From Pseudomonas sp. CCC3.1 (GTDB lineage Bacteria; Pseudomonadota; Gammaproteobacteria; Pseudomonadales; Pseudomonadaceae): DNA of 64,000 nt. Under the pieces are notes generated by a model. The model searched no databases and was not told where the DNA came from. It saw nothing but the letters and a program-made list of their open reading frames with translations. Below, in pieces: positions 9,202 to 19,005 of this stretch (its first letter is position 1; the number at the start of each line of letters is the position of its first letter). Both the position numbers and the translations under genes were made by a program. The stretch spans positions 2,666,001 to 2,730,000 of the forward strand of contig NZ_CP133778.1 in the NCBI RefSeq assembly GCF_034347405.1. The letters run 5' to 3'.

Positions 9202-10427
9202 ACGGTGACATCCGCAATAATGACGTTTCCACTGAGCCTATCGTCATCGTTGATGGAGACGAGCTCGATTTGTAAGCGTCGTACGATTTGCGCATTTGCC
9301 TTCACCTGCTTATCAAGCAAGGCTAGAAAGCACATCATGCAAGATTCCTGATCCAGGACTTGGGTCTCAGGAGCGAGGGCGAAATATCGAGCAGCAGACA
9401 TTGGGGCGGCGCTGTGGGCGGCTTCGTTGAGCAGGCGTTGGCTCACGACCACCAGGGGAGAGCCTTTGATCAATGCAGCCTTGGGTGGCGCTTCCGTGAC
9501 GGGCGTTCCTGGTCGTCGTTCTTTGGTGGGTACAGCCACTGAGCGGTCGATGTTTTTAGCAACATCGGCCAGGCTGTCCCTGATTTCTTGCCTGCCGAAG
9601 TCGAGATCCAATCGTAGCTTCATTGGCTCGTACTGATAGGCCCAATCCGGGATTTCCGGATACTCATCAGGATCACGTACCTCATACTCAGGATGTCGGA
9701 GCAGGTACATTTGCAAAGCTCGCAATCTCCTTGCTCGAGGCTCGACCACCCGAAGCTTATGAAGATACAGCTTCAACACCCGGGTAATATCCGCCGTCGT
9801 GGATCGCCAGCTCGACAATCTGTCCAGAATATAGCCTTGATACAGGGCTTCCAAAGCCTCGCGCTCACTTGAACCAAGGCTTTCGAGCAAGGCAGCGTCA
9901 TCGAATTGCGACAATGCCTCGACTATTCGCTCGAGCTGTTCCAGGTAATGCAAATTCTGTTTTTCTTTCTCCCGATAAGTGCGCACGTTGCCAAAATTGT
10001 TTTCGGCTGCGGCTCGGACGTGGAGTAGGAAGTCTTTCATCTCTTCGGAAATTTCGAAGAGGGTGAGGTCGATCTCGTCCTGCAATAGCATGACGTCCTC
10101 CCCACGACCGTCGAAATATGCTTCGGAAAAGTCCTCCAGTAGCTTATCCAGCCGACTTAGCTGTTTCCCAAAATCTGCAGAAACCCCATAGTTTCGAGAT
10201 CGGTAACTCGCCTCGTTGAGCAGCCGGCTCACGGTAGGAGAAAGTCTATAGGAGTCTTTGAGTGTTTCGTTCAAACGGATGGCACGGATCTGCTGAAGCT
10301 GGCTCAGCGCTTTAGCATTTTGTTCGTCCCGTACAACGTGACCACTTACGTACATCTGTGCGATCAGCTTGCGCTGAGAGTGCAAGAGTTCCAAATGACC
10401 GACCACTGCATCTACCAGGGTGCTCAT
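9189..10427 (-). CDS. jetA: Wadjet JetA-like kleisin subunit (MukF/MksF type)
   Basis: The 412-residue protein is largely helical. It has an N-terminal winged-helix-like part (residues ~1-75, including DSYRLSPTVSRLLNEA), a long helical middle with the sequence NNFGNVRTYREKEKQN near 140, and a charged C-terminal part. This is the layout of MukF/MksF/JetA kleisins, which bridge the two SMC heads. It overlaps the upstream jetB by four bases (ATGA) and jetD by 13 bp. Assignment rests on architecture and operon context. Here the order of transcription is jetC-jetB-jetA-jetD. Confidence 0.7.
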   Translation of the reverse strand: MSTLVDAVVGHLELLHSQRKLIAQMYVSGHVVRDEQNAKALSQLQQIRAIRLNETLKDSYRLSPTVSRLLNEASYRSRNYGVSADFGKQLSRLDKLLEDFSEAYFDGRGEDVMLLQDEIDLTLFEISEEMKDFLLHVRAAAENNFGNVRTYREKEKQNLHYLEQLERIVEALSQFDDAALLESLGSSEREALEALYQGYILDRLSSWRSTTADITRVLKLYLHKLRVVEPRARRLRALQMYLLRHPEYEVRDPDEYPEIPDWAYQYEPMKLRLDLDFGRQEIRDSLADVAKNIDRSVAVPTKERRPGTPVTEAPPKAALIKGSPLVVVSQRLLNEAAHSAAPMSAARYFALAPETQVLDQESCMMCFLALLDKQVKANAQIVRRLQIELVSINDDDRLSGNVIIADVTVCKR

Positions 10428-11065
10428 GAGGCCGTTCTCTTATCGAATTCCTTGTCATCGTCTGAGATCTGGTCGTGGAGCATCAGATACTCGATAGCCT
10501 CCATCAACCACTCAATCCGACCAGTGAACACGTAGATCTCTGACTCCGGGTTAACCAACTGCAGGTAACCATCGTCGCGAAATCTCTTCACGATCTTGTT
10601 TAGGCGCTCTCTGTCTGAACCATCGCGGGTCGAGATATTGGTATCTGATGCGATTTGCCTCAACTGCTCACCGATGCCGGCGTTCGCTGCAATTTTGGCC
10701 ATGGTGCGATTGAGGTCGAGCTTTTGGCCAGGAGATACTGCGTCGTCATCACCTTCCAGCCGCATTACCATTTCCAAGAAGGAAACCATTGGCCGGAGCG
10801 TGTTCTTAAGCTCCCCAAAGCGCCTTCTCGCAATCTTTTTGCCTTCGCTGTCAATCTCTGATGCTGCAGCGAAGAAGGCGCTGCCACTGCGGGTCTGCGT
10901 CAGTCGGATGTTGATACGGCGCAGGTAGTCATCAACGTCATCCTGGTTAGTACGGCTACCTGACGCTTGCGGGCTGCTGAGGAATTGATAGCCTTCATAG
11001 TCAGTTACTTGGCAGATGAACCCGCCCTTGAGAAGGTCGGTCACAATGCGGGCGAAAGGGCTCAT
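10424..11065 (-). CDS. jetB: Wadjet JetB-like subunit (MukE/MksE type)
   Basis: At 213 residues this fits the MukE/MksE/JetB winged-helix partner of the kleisin. The N-terminus reads IVTDLLKGGFICQVTDYEGYQFL, followed by a helical pair (VDDYLRRINIRL) and the conserved-looking SAFFAAASE. A second winged helix near residues 120-185 contains RLNKIVKRFRDDGYLQLV. The start ATG shares one base with the jetC stop (TAATG), and its stop overlaps the jetA start, so translation of the operon is coupled. Function in the complex is known from the family; the gene itself looks intact. Confidence 0.7.
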   Translation of the reverse strand: MSPFARIVTDLLKGGFICQVTDYEGYQFLSSPQASGSRTNQDDVDDYLRRINIRLTQTRSGSAFFAAASEIDSEGKKIARRRFGELKNTLRPMVSFLEMVMRLEGDDDAVSPGQKLDLNRTMAKIAANAGIGEQLRQIASDTNISTRDGSDRERLNKIVKRFRDDGYLQLVNPESEIYVFTGRIEWLMEAIEYLMLHDQISDDDKEFDKRTAS

Positions 11066-13957
11066 TAGACGTCCTCCACTTCGATTTCCAGAGGTTCATC
11101 CAGTTCAGGATCACCCTCGAGGGCTAGCTCGCAATGCACCAGCCGGCGTTCTGAATCGAGTTTGTATTTGTTGGCAAACAGTATGAGCGTTTCTGCGTCT
11201 GGGTCAGGGAATGCGGTACATAGCGTGATTTGATTTTCCCCAAGGTAGTTGCACAGCGACACAACGTTTTGCGCGTCGATAGCCCTGAGCTCATCTACGC
11301 ACCAAGTCAGTTGCACCGGCGCGTTTCCTCGAACCTTAGAGATGAACCCAAGAAACAGGATGATCATCACCAAATAGCTCAAGCCATTGGAAGAGATATT
11401 TTCCAGTTCGGCACGGTTGCGGAATTGCCTCAGGTTTCCGTTCTCCCTGACAGCGCCGCGGATGCTAACCAGTGATTTGAAATTGGCATTGATACCGTTC
11501 TTGATGTCCCACAGGTTGAGGAGGGCACGCAGGTGGTCGACAGCGTATTCGTCTGGAAGATCGCCATCCTTGATCCACTGATCACGGTCGTCGGTGATTT
11601 TCTTGATGATTGACCAGTAATTTAAATCTTCGACAGCTGAAACGATCGATATCTGCAGGTCAGTCAGGCTGTCGAACACCTTCGAGCTGCGGGAAAGATG
11701 ACTCTGCATCGCCGTATTGAAGCGTGCCAGTCGATCGCTAAACTTTTTAAGCTCTCGGTGCAGCCCCTGGATCTCTCCAAAAATCGTACGAGCATCCGCG
11801 ATCAGCAGCCGACGGCTTTGCTCGTGCTGGTGGGTGAACCAATCTTCCACAACGCCAAGCACATCGCTTGGAGTGATTTCACGCGGCAGCTCGTCTTTGA
11901 GGTTGCTCAAACGGTCGCTGAAATAGGTGGCGGGCGGAGAGAGTGCAATGGCAGAGAATGCCAGGCGCATTCCCTTGATCTTCGCTCGCAAGGCACCGTC
12001 CGCGTCATGCAATTCCTGGAAACAGGCCCCTAGCGCTGTGCGCAGCGCGGTCGCTTGCCAAGCCACATCATACTTTTCATGACGGTCGGTCGGCGTGTAT
12101 TCCGGTAGCTGATCCCTCAACGTGGACTCTACGGCTAAGAAGTCCTTGTAGAAGCTAGAGGCAGCAGTGTTGCATTCGCTGATCTGCCTCTCGACCTCCC
12201 GCTTCGTGCGAGTCCACGTCTCTTCAACCGCACTGAGCTGGAATGTCAATTGCCCATGTAAAGCCTGCTGCTGATCATGTTTCTCCTGAATTGCCGGAAT
12301 TTCTGGCTCGACGACAGTCAGCCAGTGGTGCCACTGATTAAGGAGGTCAGTCCAACCATTAATTTCTTCCAGATCATCTCTGAGCTTCTGGCTGTGATTA
12401 TTCAGCCCATTCAAAATCTCGACATCTGCCCCTCGTTCGGACAAAGCAGCATCCTGCTGTTTTCTCAGGGTATTGATCGTGTTTTGCGTAGAGGTTTCGT
12501 GGTCAGCGATCGCGGTGTTGATCTGCCCGGCAGAAAGCCCGAAGCGTTTGTCGATCGCCTCACGCTTAGCGGTAGCCAAGCTAGCCAATTCAATATGCCT
12601 TTGCTGATGGCGATCATTGAATTCCCTTTGCACGCCTATTGCAGACTCAAGCTGCGCTCGCCTTGCGCTGAGTGCAGTCACAGCATCCGAGACTGCAGCA
12701 TCCCGCTTGCGCTGGAGCTCCTTGCGGACGTCACGGATTTCCGTATCTAGGGCAGCATGATCGTTTTGGGCACGACCCAAGGCTGCACGCGCAAGAGTCA
12801 ACTCGGTAACTGCAGCTTTTATCGCCTCGCGCAACGCTCTTTGCTGAGCAACGGCCGAATCCAGCTGACTTTGCAACCCCTCTCGCTCAGCGATGGCTTC
12901 AGCTAGCATCTCCTGGAGCAACGTATCGTCCGCTTCATCAACTGGAGCGACAAAATCCAACTCGAGTGTGATCCCATACAAGCTTTGACTAGTGTCCACT
13001 GTCTGCGGGTGCAAATCGGTTCGGTGAAGCAGTTCGGGATTGATCACCTTGGCAATGTGCACACCCCAGTCGGAGCGCGTGGATCTGAGGAAGTGCAGCA
13101 AGCTGTCCGGATCGGGGGCGTGAGAGCGCTGGATTCCTTGAATTTTGTCAGACTGGGTCGACAGGCCTTTGGTATGTAGTTGAATCTGGAGGTCGAGCGT
13201 TGCTGATTCAGCCTGGAGCCTGTCGACAGCCTGGTCTTTGGCGCTGACGGTTTTCTCCGCGGCTCGGAGCACCGCTGCAGCCTGCTGCAGGGAGTCCTGC
13301 TTCCGTTCTATAGCATTGACCAGCAACGGATCTGTTGGGGGATTGTTAACCCGCTCCTCATCCCGGCCAACCTGGCCCCTCAAAACATCAATCTGTTCCT
13401 GAATGCGGTTACGTTCAGCTTCGCAGGACGAATCGTAAAGACGTCTATCTTTATCCGCGCACTCGGCAGCTGCATCGAGTTCTACCCGATGTGCACTGTT
13501 GAGCTCGGTAATCTTTGTGAGGGCGGCCGCATGGTAAATCTGGTGCCGACGACCTTCCTCGTTAATCGCCGCGTCATACTGGGTCTGGATATCAGAAGCC
13601 GCACCTAGAGCAAGCCTGTACTGCTCATCGATGCGCCGGGCCTCGTCGATGAGCAACTCCCGTTGAGCAGCACGGCTTCTCGTCCGTTGGCTCGACGCCA
13701 GAAAACATCAGTGCCAGGGCAAGCAACGATGTTTTCCCTTGGCCATTGCGTCCAGTCAATGCCACGCCACCATCGACGGCCATTGTCTGGACGCGGCCTT
13801 TGGATAATGAGTCGACAAGGTGGATGTTTAGCAGTCTGTAGAGCGCTTCAGGCAGACGCTCGTCAGGTTCGCCTGGTGTTGCGACGTCCGGCTCATCGGT
13901 CGATGCTGATTCGTCCTGGAGAAGGAACAGGCTTTGAGTGTGCTGATCAGTTGGCAT
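11065..13957 (-). pseudogene. jetC: Wadjet JetC-like SMC ATPase, broken by internal deletion and frameshift
   Basis: The 5' part (13957-13625, 110 codons) holds the Walker A motif GRNGQGKT (residues 69-76) and then, about 15 residues later, shifts into an unrelated tail and stop. The 3' part continues in another frame as about 863 codons: coiled coils, a DUF3584/JetC-like middle block (WGVHIAKVINPELL and LYGITLELDF), more coiled coil, then the signature NISSNGLSYL and Walker B LTWCVDEL. What lies between Walker A and the coiled coil in family members (the rest of the N-lobe, including the Q-loop) is absent. The total coding length (~970) is well below the roughly 1100-1250 I recall for JetC. 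Both parts lie next to each other near 13650-13700, so this looks like a deletion rather than an insertion. Confidence 0.7.
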
Positions 13958-14216
13958 GCGATGTCCCTATAGCCTGCAAAAAGCCCTCCTGGCTGCGGCT
14001 GCACACCGACCTCTGGTGTTAGCAACGAGGTAGGTGATCTGCGGCTGCGCTGCATATGCAACTGCGCCGGGGCTGTATTCCTGAACCTTGCCGGGTGAAT
14101 GTGATGATCGTTAGCGGCTAAAGACCACAAATCTTTTCACACATGAACTTGGCATAAAGTGGTGTTGCAGCGTTTACGGCATTGTGCCCAGGGATAGACG
14201 GAGAGATCGGAGAGGG

Positions 14217-14447
14217 TTAGAGCTCAAGGACGGCCGAGGGAATGCCTCGCGGCGTGTCATCGTTCAGTTCTGCGTGGTACCAGTTGCGCAGCAAAGCTAA
14301 CCCTAAACCTTTCACATTCTTGGGCTTTGTCGTCCTTGAACGCTCAAACTCGGTCATTTTGAAGGGGGGGATGGCAAATAGCAATCGACGAGGCACTTTC
14401 GTCGGCACGACTGTTTCTGGCATTTTCGAGCCTCCATGCTTGTCCAT
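14217..14447 (-). CDS. Hypothetical small protein, 76 aa
   Basis: A short basic protein rich in Pro, Arg and Lys, with no recognisable domain. It lies between the Wadjet operon and the recombinase, on the same strand as both. The opposite strand is also open here (14242-14496), so coding is not certain. The start could also be the Met at residue 9. The 259 bp between it and the jetC start hold no gene that I can support. Confidence 0.35.
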   Translation of the reverse strand: MDKHGGSKMPETVVPTKVPRRLLFAIPPFKMTEFERSRTTKPKNVKGLGLALLRNWYHAELNDDTPRGIPSAVLEL

Positions 14448-14550
14448 CAGTAGGTGTCCTCAGCGTCGAACTGTGTTTACAGGCAAAGCAGGATGATCCG
14501 CTATGCATGGGCGTGGTTCATATCCACACCTGACTGAGGCAGCGCACACA

Positions 14551-15498
14551 TCACGTTTTATCAATTCCGAGCGTGTCTGCTCGTACTGCCAGCCCCCCGA
14601 AAGATACATTTGAGTCTACGTATCGCAGAGCTGACTTCATGTCTTTCCAGCCTACATAGCTCATCAGACCTTTTATGTCCCACCCATTGGACGACGCCCA
14701 GGTAGCAAAGCCTCGTCGCATCGAGTGGGCGCTGTAGAGCTCCTCAGGCAACCCGGCTTCCTTGAAGATGCGACGCAGCATCGGAATCAGGCTGTGAGGT
14801 TGGATGGCGTTGTCCCCCAAATTTCCCCAGCGATCCAGGCGGCGGAAGACAGGGCCTTTCGCGAGGCCTGCAACGGTAATCCAATTGATATAGGCCTCGA
14901 CCGGACAAAGCATCGTTAGCGCCGGCGCCTGAAAGGTTGTCCCTTCGTGCTGGCGGTCACCCTTGGTGTGAGCCAAAAAGAAAGTAATGCCTTCACCGCT
15001 ATAGGCTTTTGTGTTCTGCACCGTGAGCCTGGCCAGCTCATCCCCGCGAAACCCACGCCAGAATCCGATCAACACCATCGCTACCGAGCGGCGATGACGC
15101 ATTAGCGTTTTGTAATCACCGCGATCAAGTGCAGCCGCCGCTTCAGTCTCCAGCCACTTAACTACCTGTTCAAGATGCTTCAGTAGCAGCGGCGCGGCTT
15201 GCTTCACCTGGGCAGGGTGCACGACACGGATGCCCTTGATCATCTGGCGTACATTGGGCGTCTTGGTTGGGTCTGGGAATCCCTGCGTGATGTGCCACTG
15301 CGCCAGCGCAGCCAACCGCTGCTTGAGCGTGCTGATCGCATGCGTGTCAGCGTACTCGGCCAAGTAGCGAACAATCCCGTCCCCGGTTGTAGGCAGGTAG
15401 CCGCCCCAGGTCACTTCGAAGTGCTCGATCGCTGCCCGGTAGCTCTTGCGGGTGTTCTCCCTAGTGCCTGCCTTGAGGTACCGATCAGCCTTGTCCAT
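14551..15498 (-). CDS. tnpS: Tyrosine recombinase, TnpS-like cointegrate resolvase
   Basis: A 315-residue tyrosine recombinase. The N-terminal SAM-like core-binding domain spans ~1-105 and the catalytic domain ~120-300. Visible catalytic elements are the Arg in GFWRGFRGDELARL, the Lys in HTKGDR, the HSMRRG box and the C-terminal nucleophile region ALRYVDS. It is divergent from a KfrA-like gene across a 196-bp spacer. That arrangement matches the TnpS/TnpT resolution module of Tn4651-type Tn3-family transposons, where the pair acts on a site between them. A stand-alone integrase is the alternative; the TnpS name rests on the gene pairing. Confidence 0.65.
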   Translation of the reverse strand: MDKADRYLKAGTRENTRKSYRAAIEHFEVTWGGYLPTTGDGIVRYLAEYADTHAISTLKQRLAALAQWHITQGFPDPTKTPNVRQMIKGIRVVHPAQVKQAAPLLLKHLEQVVKWLETEAAAALDRGDYKTLMRHRRSVAMVLIGFWRGFRGDELARLTVQNTKAYSGEGITFFLAHTKGDRQHEGTTFQAPALTMLCPVEAYINWITVAGLAKGPVFRRLDRWGNLGDNAIQPHSLIPMLRRIFKEAGLPEELYSAHSMRRGFATWASSNGWDIKGLMSYVGWKDMKSALRYVDSNVSFGGLAVRADTLGIDKT

Positions 15499-15641
15499 CG
15501 TCCATTGCCTTCAAAATCTGTGTGATTCCAGCATTCCACACTTTCGGCGACAGCTAAAAGCTATTTCGACAGTGAAGAAGCTATAACTTACTATTATGGC
15601 TTTGTAGAAGGCCCATTTCAATCATTTGAATTTGATGGTAA

Positions 15642-15677
15642 CGTGACACGTAATTACATGACATGTATCACGACACG
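15642..15677. promoter_or_regulatory. Three nonamer repeats in the tnpS/tnpT spacer (putative operator/resolution site)
   Basis: The spacer 15499-15694 holds three copies of a CRYGACAYG nonamer: CGTGACACG at 15642, CATGACATG at 15657 and CACGACACG at 15669. The first two are each near-perfect palindromes and flank the palindrome GTAATTAC. The array ends just before the AGGAGG ribosome site of the KfrA-like gene (15685-15690). In Tn4651-type elements the resolution site lies between tnpS and tnpT, so these repeats are good candidates for TnpT binding or autoregulation. Binding is inference. Confidence 0.5.
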
Positions 15678-15694
15678 AAATCGTAGGAGGTCTT

Positions 15695-16774
15695 ATGGCC
15701 CGCGGCGGTGTAAACAAGGCTTTAGTACAAAAAGCGAGGCAAGCCTTGCTGTCCAAAGGCACGTATCCAAGCATTGACGCCGTACGTGTGGAGCTGGGTA
15801 ATACGGGCTCGAAAACTACGATTGCCCGATACCTAAAGGAGATTAAATCCTTTGATCCACGCTCGCCATCCTCGCGAGACAGCCTGGGGGAAGAGCTATC
15901 CGCAATGGTCGCAAGCCTTCTGGATCGGTTGATGGAGGAGGGTAATGAACCGATAGAACAGGCTCGATCAGCCTTCGATTTACAGCGCGTGGCGCTCGAG
16001 TCTCAAATCGCCAATCTACAGTCGGAACTGACCTCTGCACGGAGGCAGTTAGACGCCCAGCAAGCGGCCATTGAAGCTCAAACTACTGACCTCCAAACCA
16101 CGCAGTCTTCTCTCCAGGCAGAGCTGACACGTAATGCCGGGCTAAGCCAACGCTGTAGTGATCTGGATGCCCAGGTCGGTGATAGGAATAAACAGATCCA
16201 ATCCCTTGAGGAAAAGCACGTTCACGCGCGCGGGGCGCTTGAACACTACCGGGAGTCGGTGAAGGAACAGCGCGAACAGGATCAACGTAGGCATGAATCC
16301 CAGCTTCATGAATCGCAGGTCGAGCAGCGAAAGCTGCGGGAATCGCTAGCGGTCAAACAGGATGAGTCCACACGTCTCAACCGCGACAACGAGCGTCTAC
16401 TGGGAGAGTCACGCCAACAGTTGAAGACCTTGAATTCCCAGGGCGATCAGATACAGGCCCTTACTGCCCAGGTACAGGCGCTGGTGCTAGCGGAAGCTAG
16501 GGCAGGGGCGATCATAGAGCTTCAAAAAAGCACCGCCAGTGAGTTGAACGATGAGCTCAAAGCCCTCCGCACCTCTGCGGCGCAGGCTGCCGCTCGTGAG
16601 GCAGACTTGGCTAAGCTTGTAGAGGATCTAAAAATTCAACATGAGCAACACGCGGACATCCAGCCCGAACTGGATAAAGAGTCATCGCCTCAGATTGAGC
16701 ACCCGGCATCTGAGCCCCAGGATACGCCGGCGCTAAAAGGAACTCATTCAAAGCCAAAAGGGAGACAGTCATGA
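15695..16774 (+). CDS. tnpT: KfrA-like DNA-binding coiled-coil protein, TnpT-like
   Basis: Residues 1-55 form a KfrA-type helix-turn-helix domain (PSIDAVRVELGNTGSKTTIARYLKEI). Residues ~85-320 are a long, nearly continuous coiled coil rich in Glu, Gln, Leu and Ala, and the tail is Pro/Ser-rich and basic. TnpT proteins of Tn4651-type transposons have this architecture and work with TnpS in cointegrate resolution; plasmid KfrA proteins are the other known relatives. A strong AGGAGG precedes the ATG. It is divergent from the recombinase, and its stop overlaps the start of a tiny ORF (ATGA). No Tn3-type transposase or long terminal inverted repeat is visible in the window, so the parent transposon is either larger or decayed. 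Confidence 0.65.
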   Translation: MARGGVNKALVQKARQALLSKGTYPSIDAVRVELGNTGSKTTIARYLKEIKSFDPRSPSSRDSLGEELSAMVASLLDRLMEEGNEPIEQARSAFDLQRVALESQIANLQSELTSARRQLDAQQAAIEAQTTDLQTTQSSLQAELTRNAGLSQRCSDLDAQVGDRNKQIQSLEEKHVHARGALEHYRESVKEQREQDQRRHESQLHESQVEQRKLRESLAVKQDESTRLNRDNERLLGESRQQLKTLNSQGDQIQALTAQVQALVLAEARAGAIIELQKSTASELNDELKALRTSAAQAAAREADLAKLVEDLKIQHEQHADIQPELDKESSPQIEHPASEPQDTPALKGTHSKPKGRQS

Positions 16775-16932
16775 CACCTGTACCTAGCACTGCGCCACGT
16801 CCGCTCAATAAAAATCATCAACTCCAGCGGGCGCACGAACGGATCAATCAATTGGTCGTCGCAGGTCTTCTGGATATGCTGCTCCCTCGAAACCATACGG
16901 ATAGCCTCGCCGGCATGCCTGCAGCTCAATAG
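16771..16932 (+). CDS. Small ORF, 53 aa, translationally coupled to the KfrA-like gene
   Basis: The ATG overlaps the stop of the KfrA-like gene by four bases (ATGA), so it is probably translated by reinitiation. The product is a short helical peptide (NHQLQRAHERINQLVVAGLLDMLL) with no known domain. The coupling makes it more credible than its length alone. It may be an auxiliary of the resolution module. Confidence 0.4.
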   Translation: MTPVPSTAPRPLNKNHQLQRAHERINQLVVAGLLDMLLPRNHTDSLAGMPAAQ

Positions 16933-16987
16933 GCAAACCCGTTATACCGGCACAACTGTGCAATTCTGACCGCCTGAAGGTAGATCT

Positions 16988-17326
16988 ATGGCAATTGAAT
17001 TAAGTGAAGAGGAAATGCGTAAAGCACTCTTCGGAGCAACTGCGGATTCCGTGCCACCTCCCGCGCCATCGTCGGCGCCTGCGGTACCCAGATCCCAGCC
17101 AGCTGCAAACCCGACGCCTCAAGCGAAGAAAGCGAGTGGTTACCATACGTCGAAGCTGCGGGTGACCTTACACGTGTCCAAGGTGTACGAGGGCGATATT
17201 GATGTGTTTGTGCACGACTCTAGTAGCCTCAGCAAGCTGGTCGCTGAGCAAGAGGCCAAGGCCGCGGCGAAGAAGAAAAAATACAAATATCTGGAGCTCG
17301 TCTCAGTCGAGTCCATCTCGAAATGA
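16988..17326 (+). CDS. Hypothetical protein, 112 aa, Pro/Ala-rich middle
   Basis: The N-terminus (MAIELSEEEMRKALFG) is acidic and helical. Residues ~24-50 are Pro/Ala/Ser-rich and look unstructured. Residues 50-112 form a beta-alpha module (KLRVTLHVSKVYEGDIDVFVHDSSS, then the basic helix AKAAAKKKKYKYLELVSVESI). GAAGGTAGA sits just upstream of the ATG. It follows the KfrA-like gene on the same strand and probably belongs to the same element. I do not recognise the family. Confidence 0.5.
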   Translation: MAIELSEEEMRKALFGATADSVPPPAPSSAPAVPRSQPAANPTPQAKKASGYHTSKLRVTLHVSKVYEGDIDVFVHDSSSLSKLVAEQEAKAAAKKKKYKYLELVSVESISK

Positions 17327-17383
17327 TGCCATCTGCCGCGGCCACTTCGAATTTACTGAGCCGATGATCGGAGCCGATCTCCA

Positions 17384-18187
17384 TTGATTGCTTCACGGTT
17401 TAGAGAAGGGCACGAAACATCTCATCCGAGGCTAATCTATTCGGTCACTGCCCACATAGCTGGAGATGTAGGCGATGCAAGACGTCTTCAAGGCTCGCTG
17501 GCTGAGTACTCTGCCGTCGATGTAAACCTTCTGGCTATCAAACCAAAAAACGTATCTATGCGCGAAGCCGCTGCCATCCCGCTGGTCTTTCTGACAGCAT
17601 GGGAGGGCTTGGTTGACCGCGCCAACGTTAGCGCCGGGCAAAGTGTACTGGTGCAAGGTGGTGCGGGTGGTGTGGGTCACGCGGCTGTCCAGATCGCAGT
17701 TGCCCGGGGCGCTAAAGTTTTTGCTACTGCTTCGAAAAGTAAGGCTGCGATCGTGGAGTCCTATGGCGCAACTGCCATTGACTACAACACCTCTTCCGTC
17801 GATCAGTACGTTGCCGAGCACACAGCGAGCGCGGGGTTCGACATCGTTTACGACACGGTCGGCGGCAAGAGCCTCGATGATTCCCTCGTAGCTACACGCC
17901 CATACGGTCACGTGGTGAGTTGCGCCGCGTTCGGAACCCATTCCTTGGCCTCAGGTTCGTTACGGTGTGTCACGCTTTCTGGCGTGTTTGTGCTTTTGCC
18001 CATGTTGAGCGGGGAAGGGCGCGCCCACCACGGCGACATTCTTCGTGAGGCAACCAAGCTGGTTGAAGCGGGCCAGTTCAAACCTTTGCTCGACAGCCAC
18101 ACCTTCAAGCTTGCTGATGCACAAGCAGCTCACGAACTCCAGGAGTCGGGTAAAGCGTTGACCAAGATCGTCATCGACATCGCTTAA
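17384..18187 (+). pseudogene. 5'-truncated zinc-less MDR quinone oxidoreductase
   Basis: From about 17470 the frame gives the C-terminal two thirds of a medium-chain dehydrogenase/quinone reductase: LQGSLAEYSAVDVNLLAIKP, then the cofactor-binding VLVQGGAGGVGHAAVQIA and IVYDTVGGKSLDDSL. Family members are usually about 330 residues. Here only 267 codons are open, and the first ~35 do not look like the normal N-terminus. HIAGDVGDARRLQG also reads like a collapsed version of the usual AG-V-vG-DeVyG stretch, suggesting a second internal deletion. It lies just after the transposon-type genes, which would explain the loss of its front. It is probably non-functional. Confidence 0.6.
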
Positions 18188-18461
18188 CCCCCTTGCAGGT
18201 AAACCTGTCGACGTACACACAGAGCGGTAACTTGAAGCGACGCGGTAACAATCCGCTTCGGTGCTCCGCCTGTGGGCTACTCAGGCCATATCTGCGAATG
18301 CTACTGACTGAACAACAGAATCTGACGCTCACGCCATTTCGGTGTTCAAGAGCGCTGCGAGCGGCTGCCCGCTCCTTGCGGTCACCACGAGGAGCGGGGC
18401 AATTGGTTAACAACCTAGAAATATCGATCCAACCGACTATCACATACTTGGGATATATTTT

Positions 18462-18773
18462 ATGAGCGCTACCGAAACCACCAACACACTCGTTCATGTT
18501 GTCGCGACCCTAAAGACCAAAGAAGGCTCCGAGGCGGCTTTGAAACATGCGTTCAGTAAGCTGGTGCCTGCGAGCCAAGCGGAAGCAGGTTGCGTTCAGT
18601 ACGTGCTGCACACAGACGTAGCTGACGCTACGACGTTCGTTCTGTATGAAGTTTGGGCCAGCAAGGCTGACTTCGATGCTCACTTTGAGCTTCCGCATTC
18701 AGTCGAGTTCGGCGCGGCCGCCAAGGAACTCCTGGCTGAGCCACCAGCGATCCGCTTTCTGAATCGGATCTGA
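18462..18773 (+). CDS. Putative quinol monooxygenase, ABM domain, 103 aa
   Basis: A single antibiotic-biosynthesis-monooxygenase (YgiN-like) ferredoxin fold: VHVVATLKTKEGSEAALKHAFSKL, then EAGCVQYVLHTDV, FVLYEVWASKADFDAHFELPH and a C-terminal AIRFLNRI. These small dimeric enzymes oxidise quinols or act as auxiliaries to quinone reductases, which fits the damaged quinone oxidoreductase just upstream. The gap 18188-18461 holds no gene I can support. Family assignment is firm; the substrate is unknown. Confidence 0.75.
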   Translation: MSATETTNTLVHVVATLKTKEGSEAALKHAFSKLVPASQAEAGCVQYVLHTDVADATTFVLYEVWASKADFDAHFELPHSVEFGAAAKELLAEPPAIRFLNRI

Positions 18774-19005
18774 TGCAGAAGACTGGGATTTTGATTGCTT
18801 CCCACTATTCACAGGGTAACTAAGATCCTAGCCTTCCCTAGGACTAGCACGAGGAGTTATTCGATCTACCCAGCTCTTCACGCAGGCCGTTGCTCAACAG
18901 TTGTGAGCTATGGCCTGCACACCTCCCCAAAAATCGACATCCCCGATACCAGATCAACGCTTACCGGGTCTGAGGCACCTTGCGGAGGCGGGATTTAGCG
19001 CAGAT

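Noticed and set aside
14242..14496. Plus-strand ORF of 84 codons
   Set aside because: Mirror of the minus-strand 76-aa frame; no ribosome site, and the product has no known pattern.
18193..18465. Plus-strand ORF of 90 codons between the MDR remnant and the ABM gene
   Set aside because: Composition is Arg/Leu-rich without domain pattern, and an equal minus-strand frame exists; nothing supports coding.
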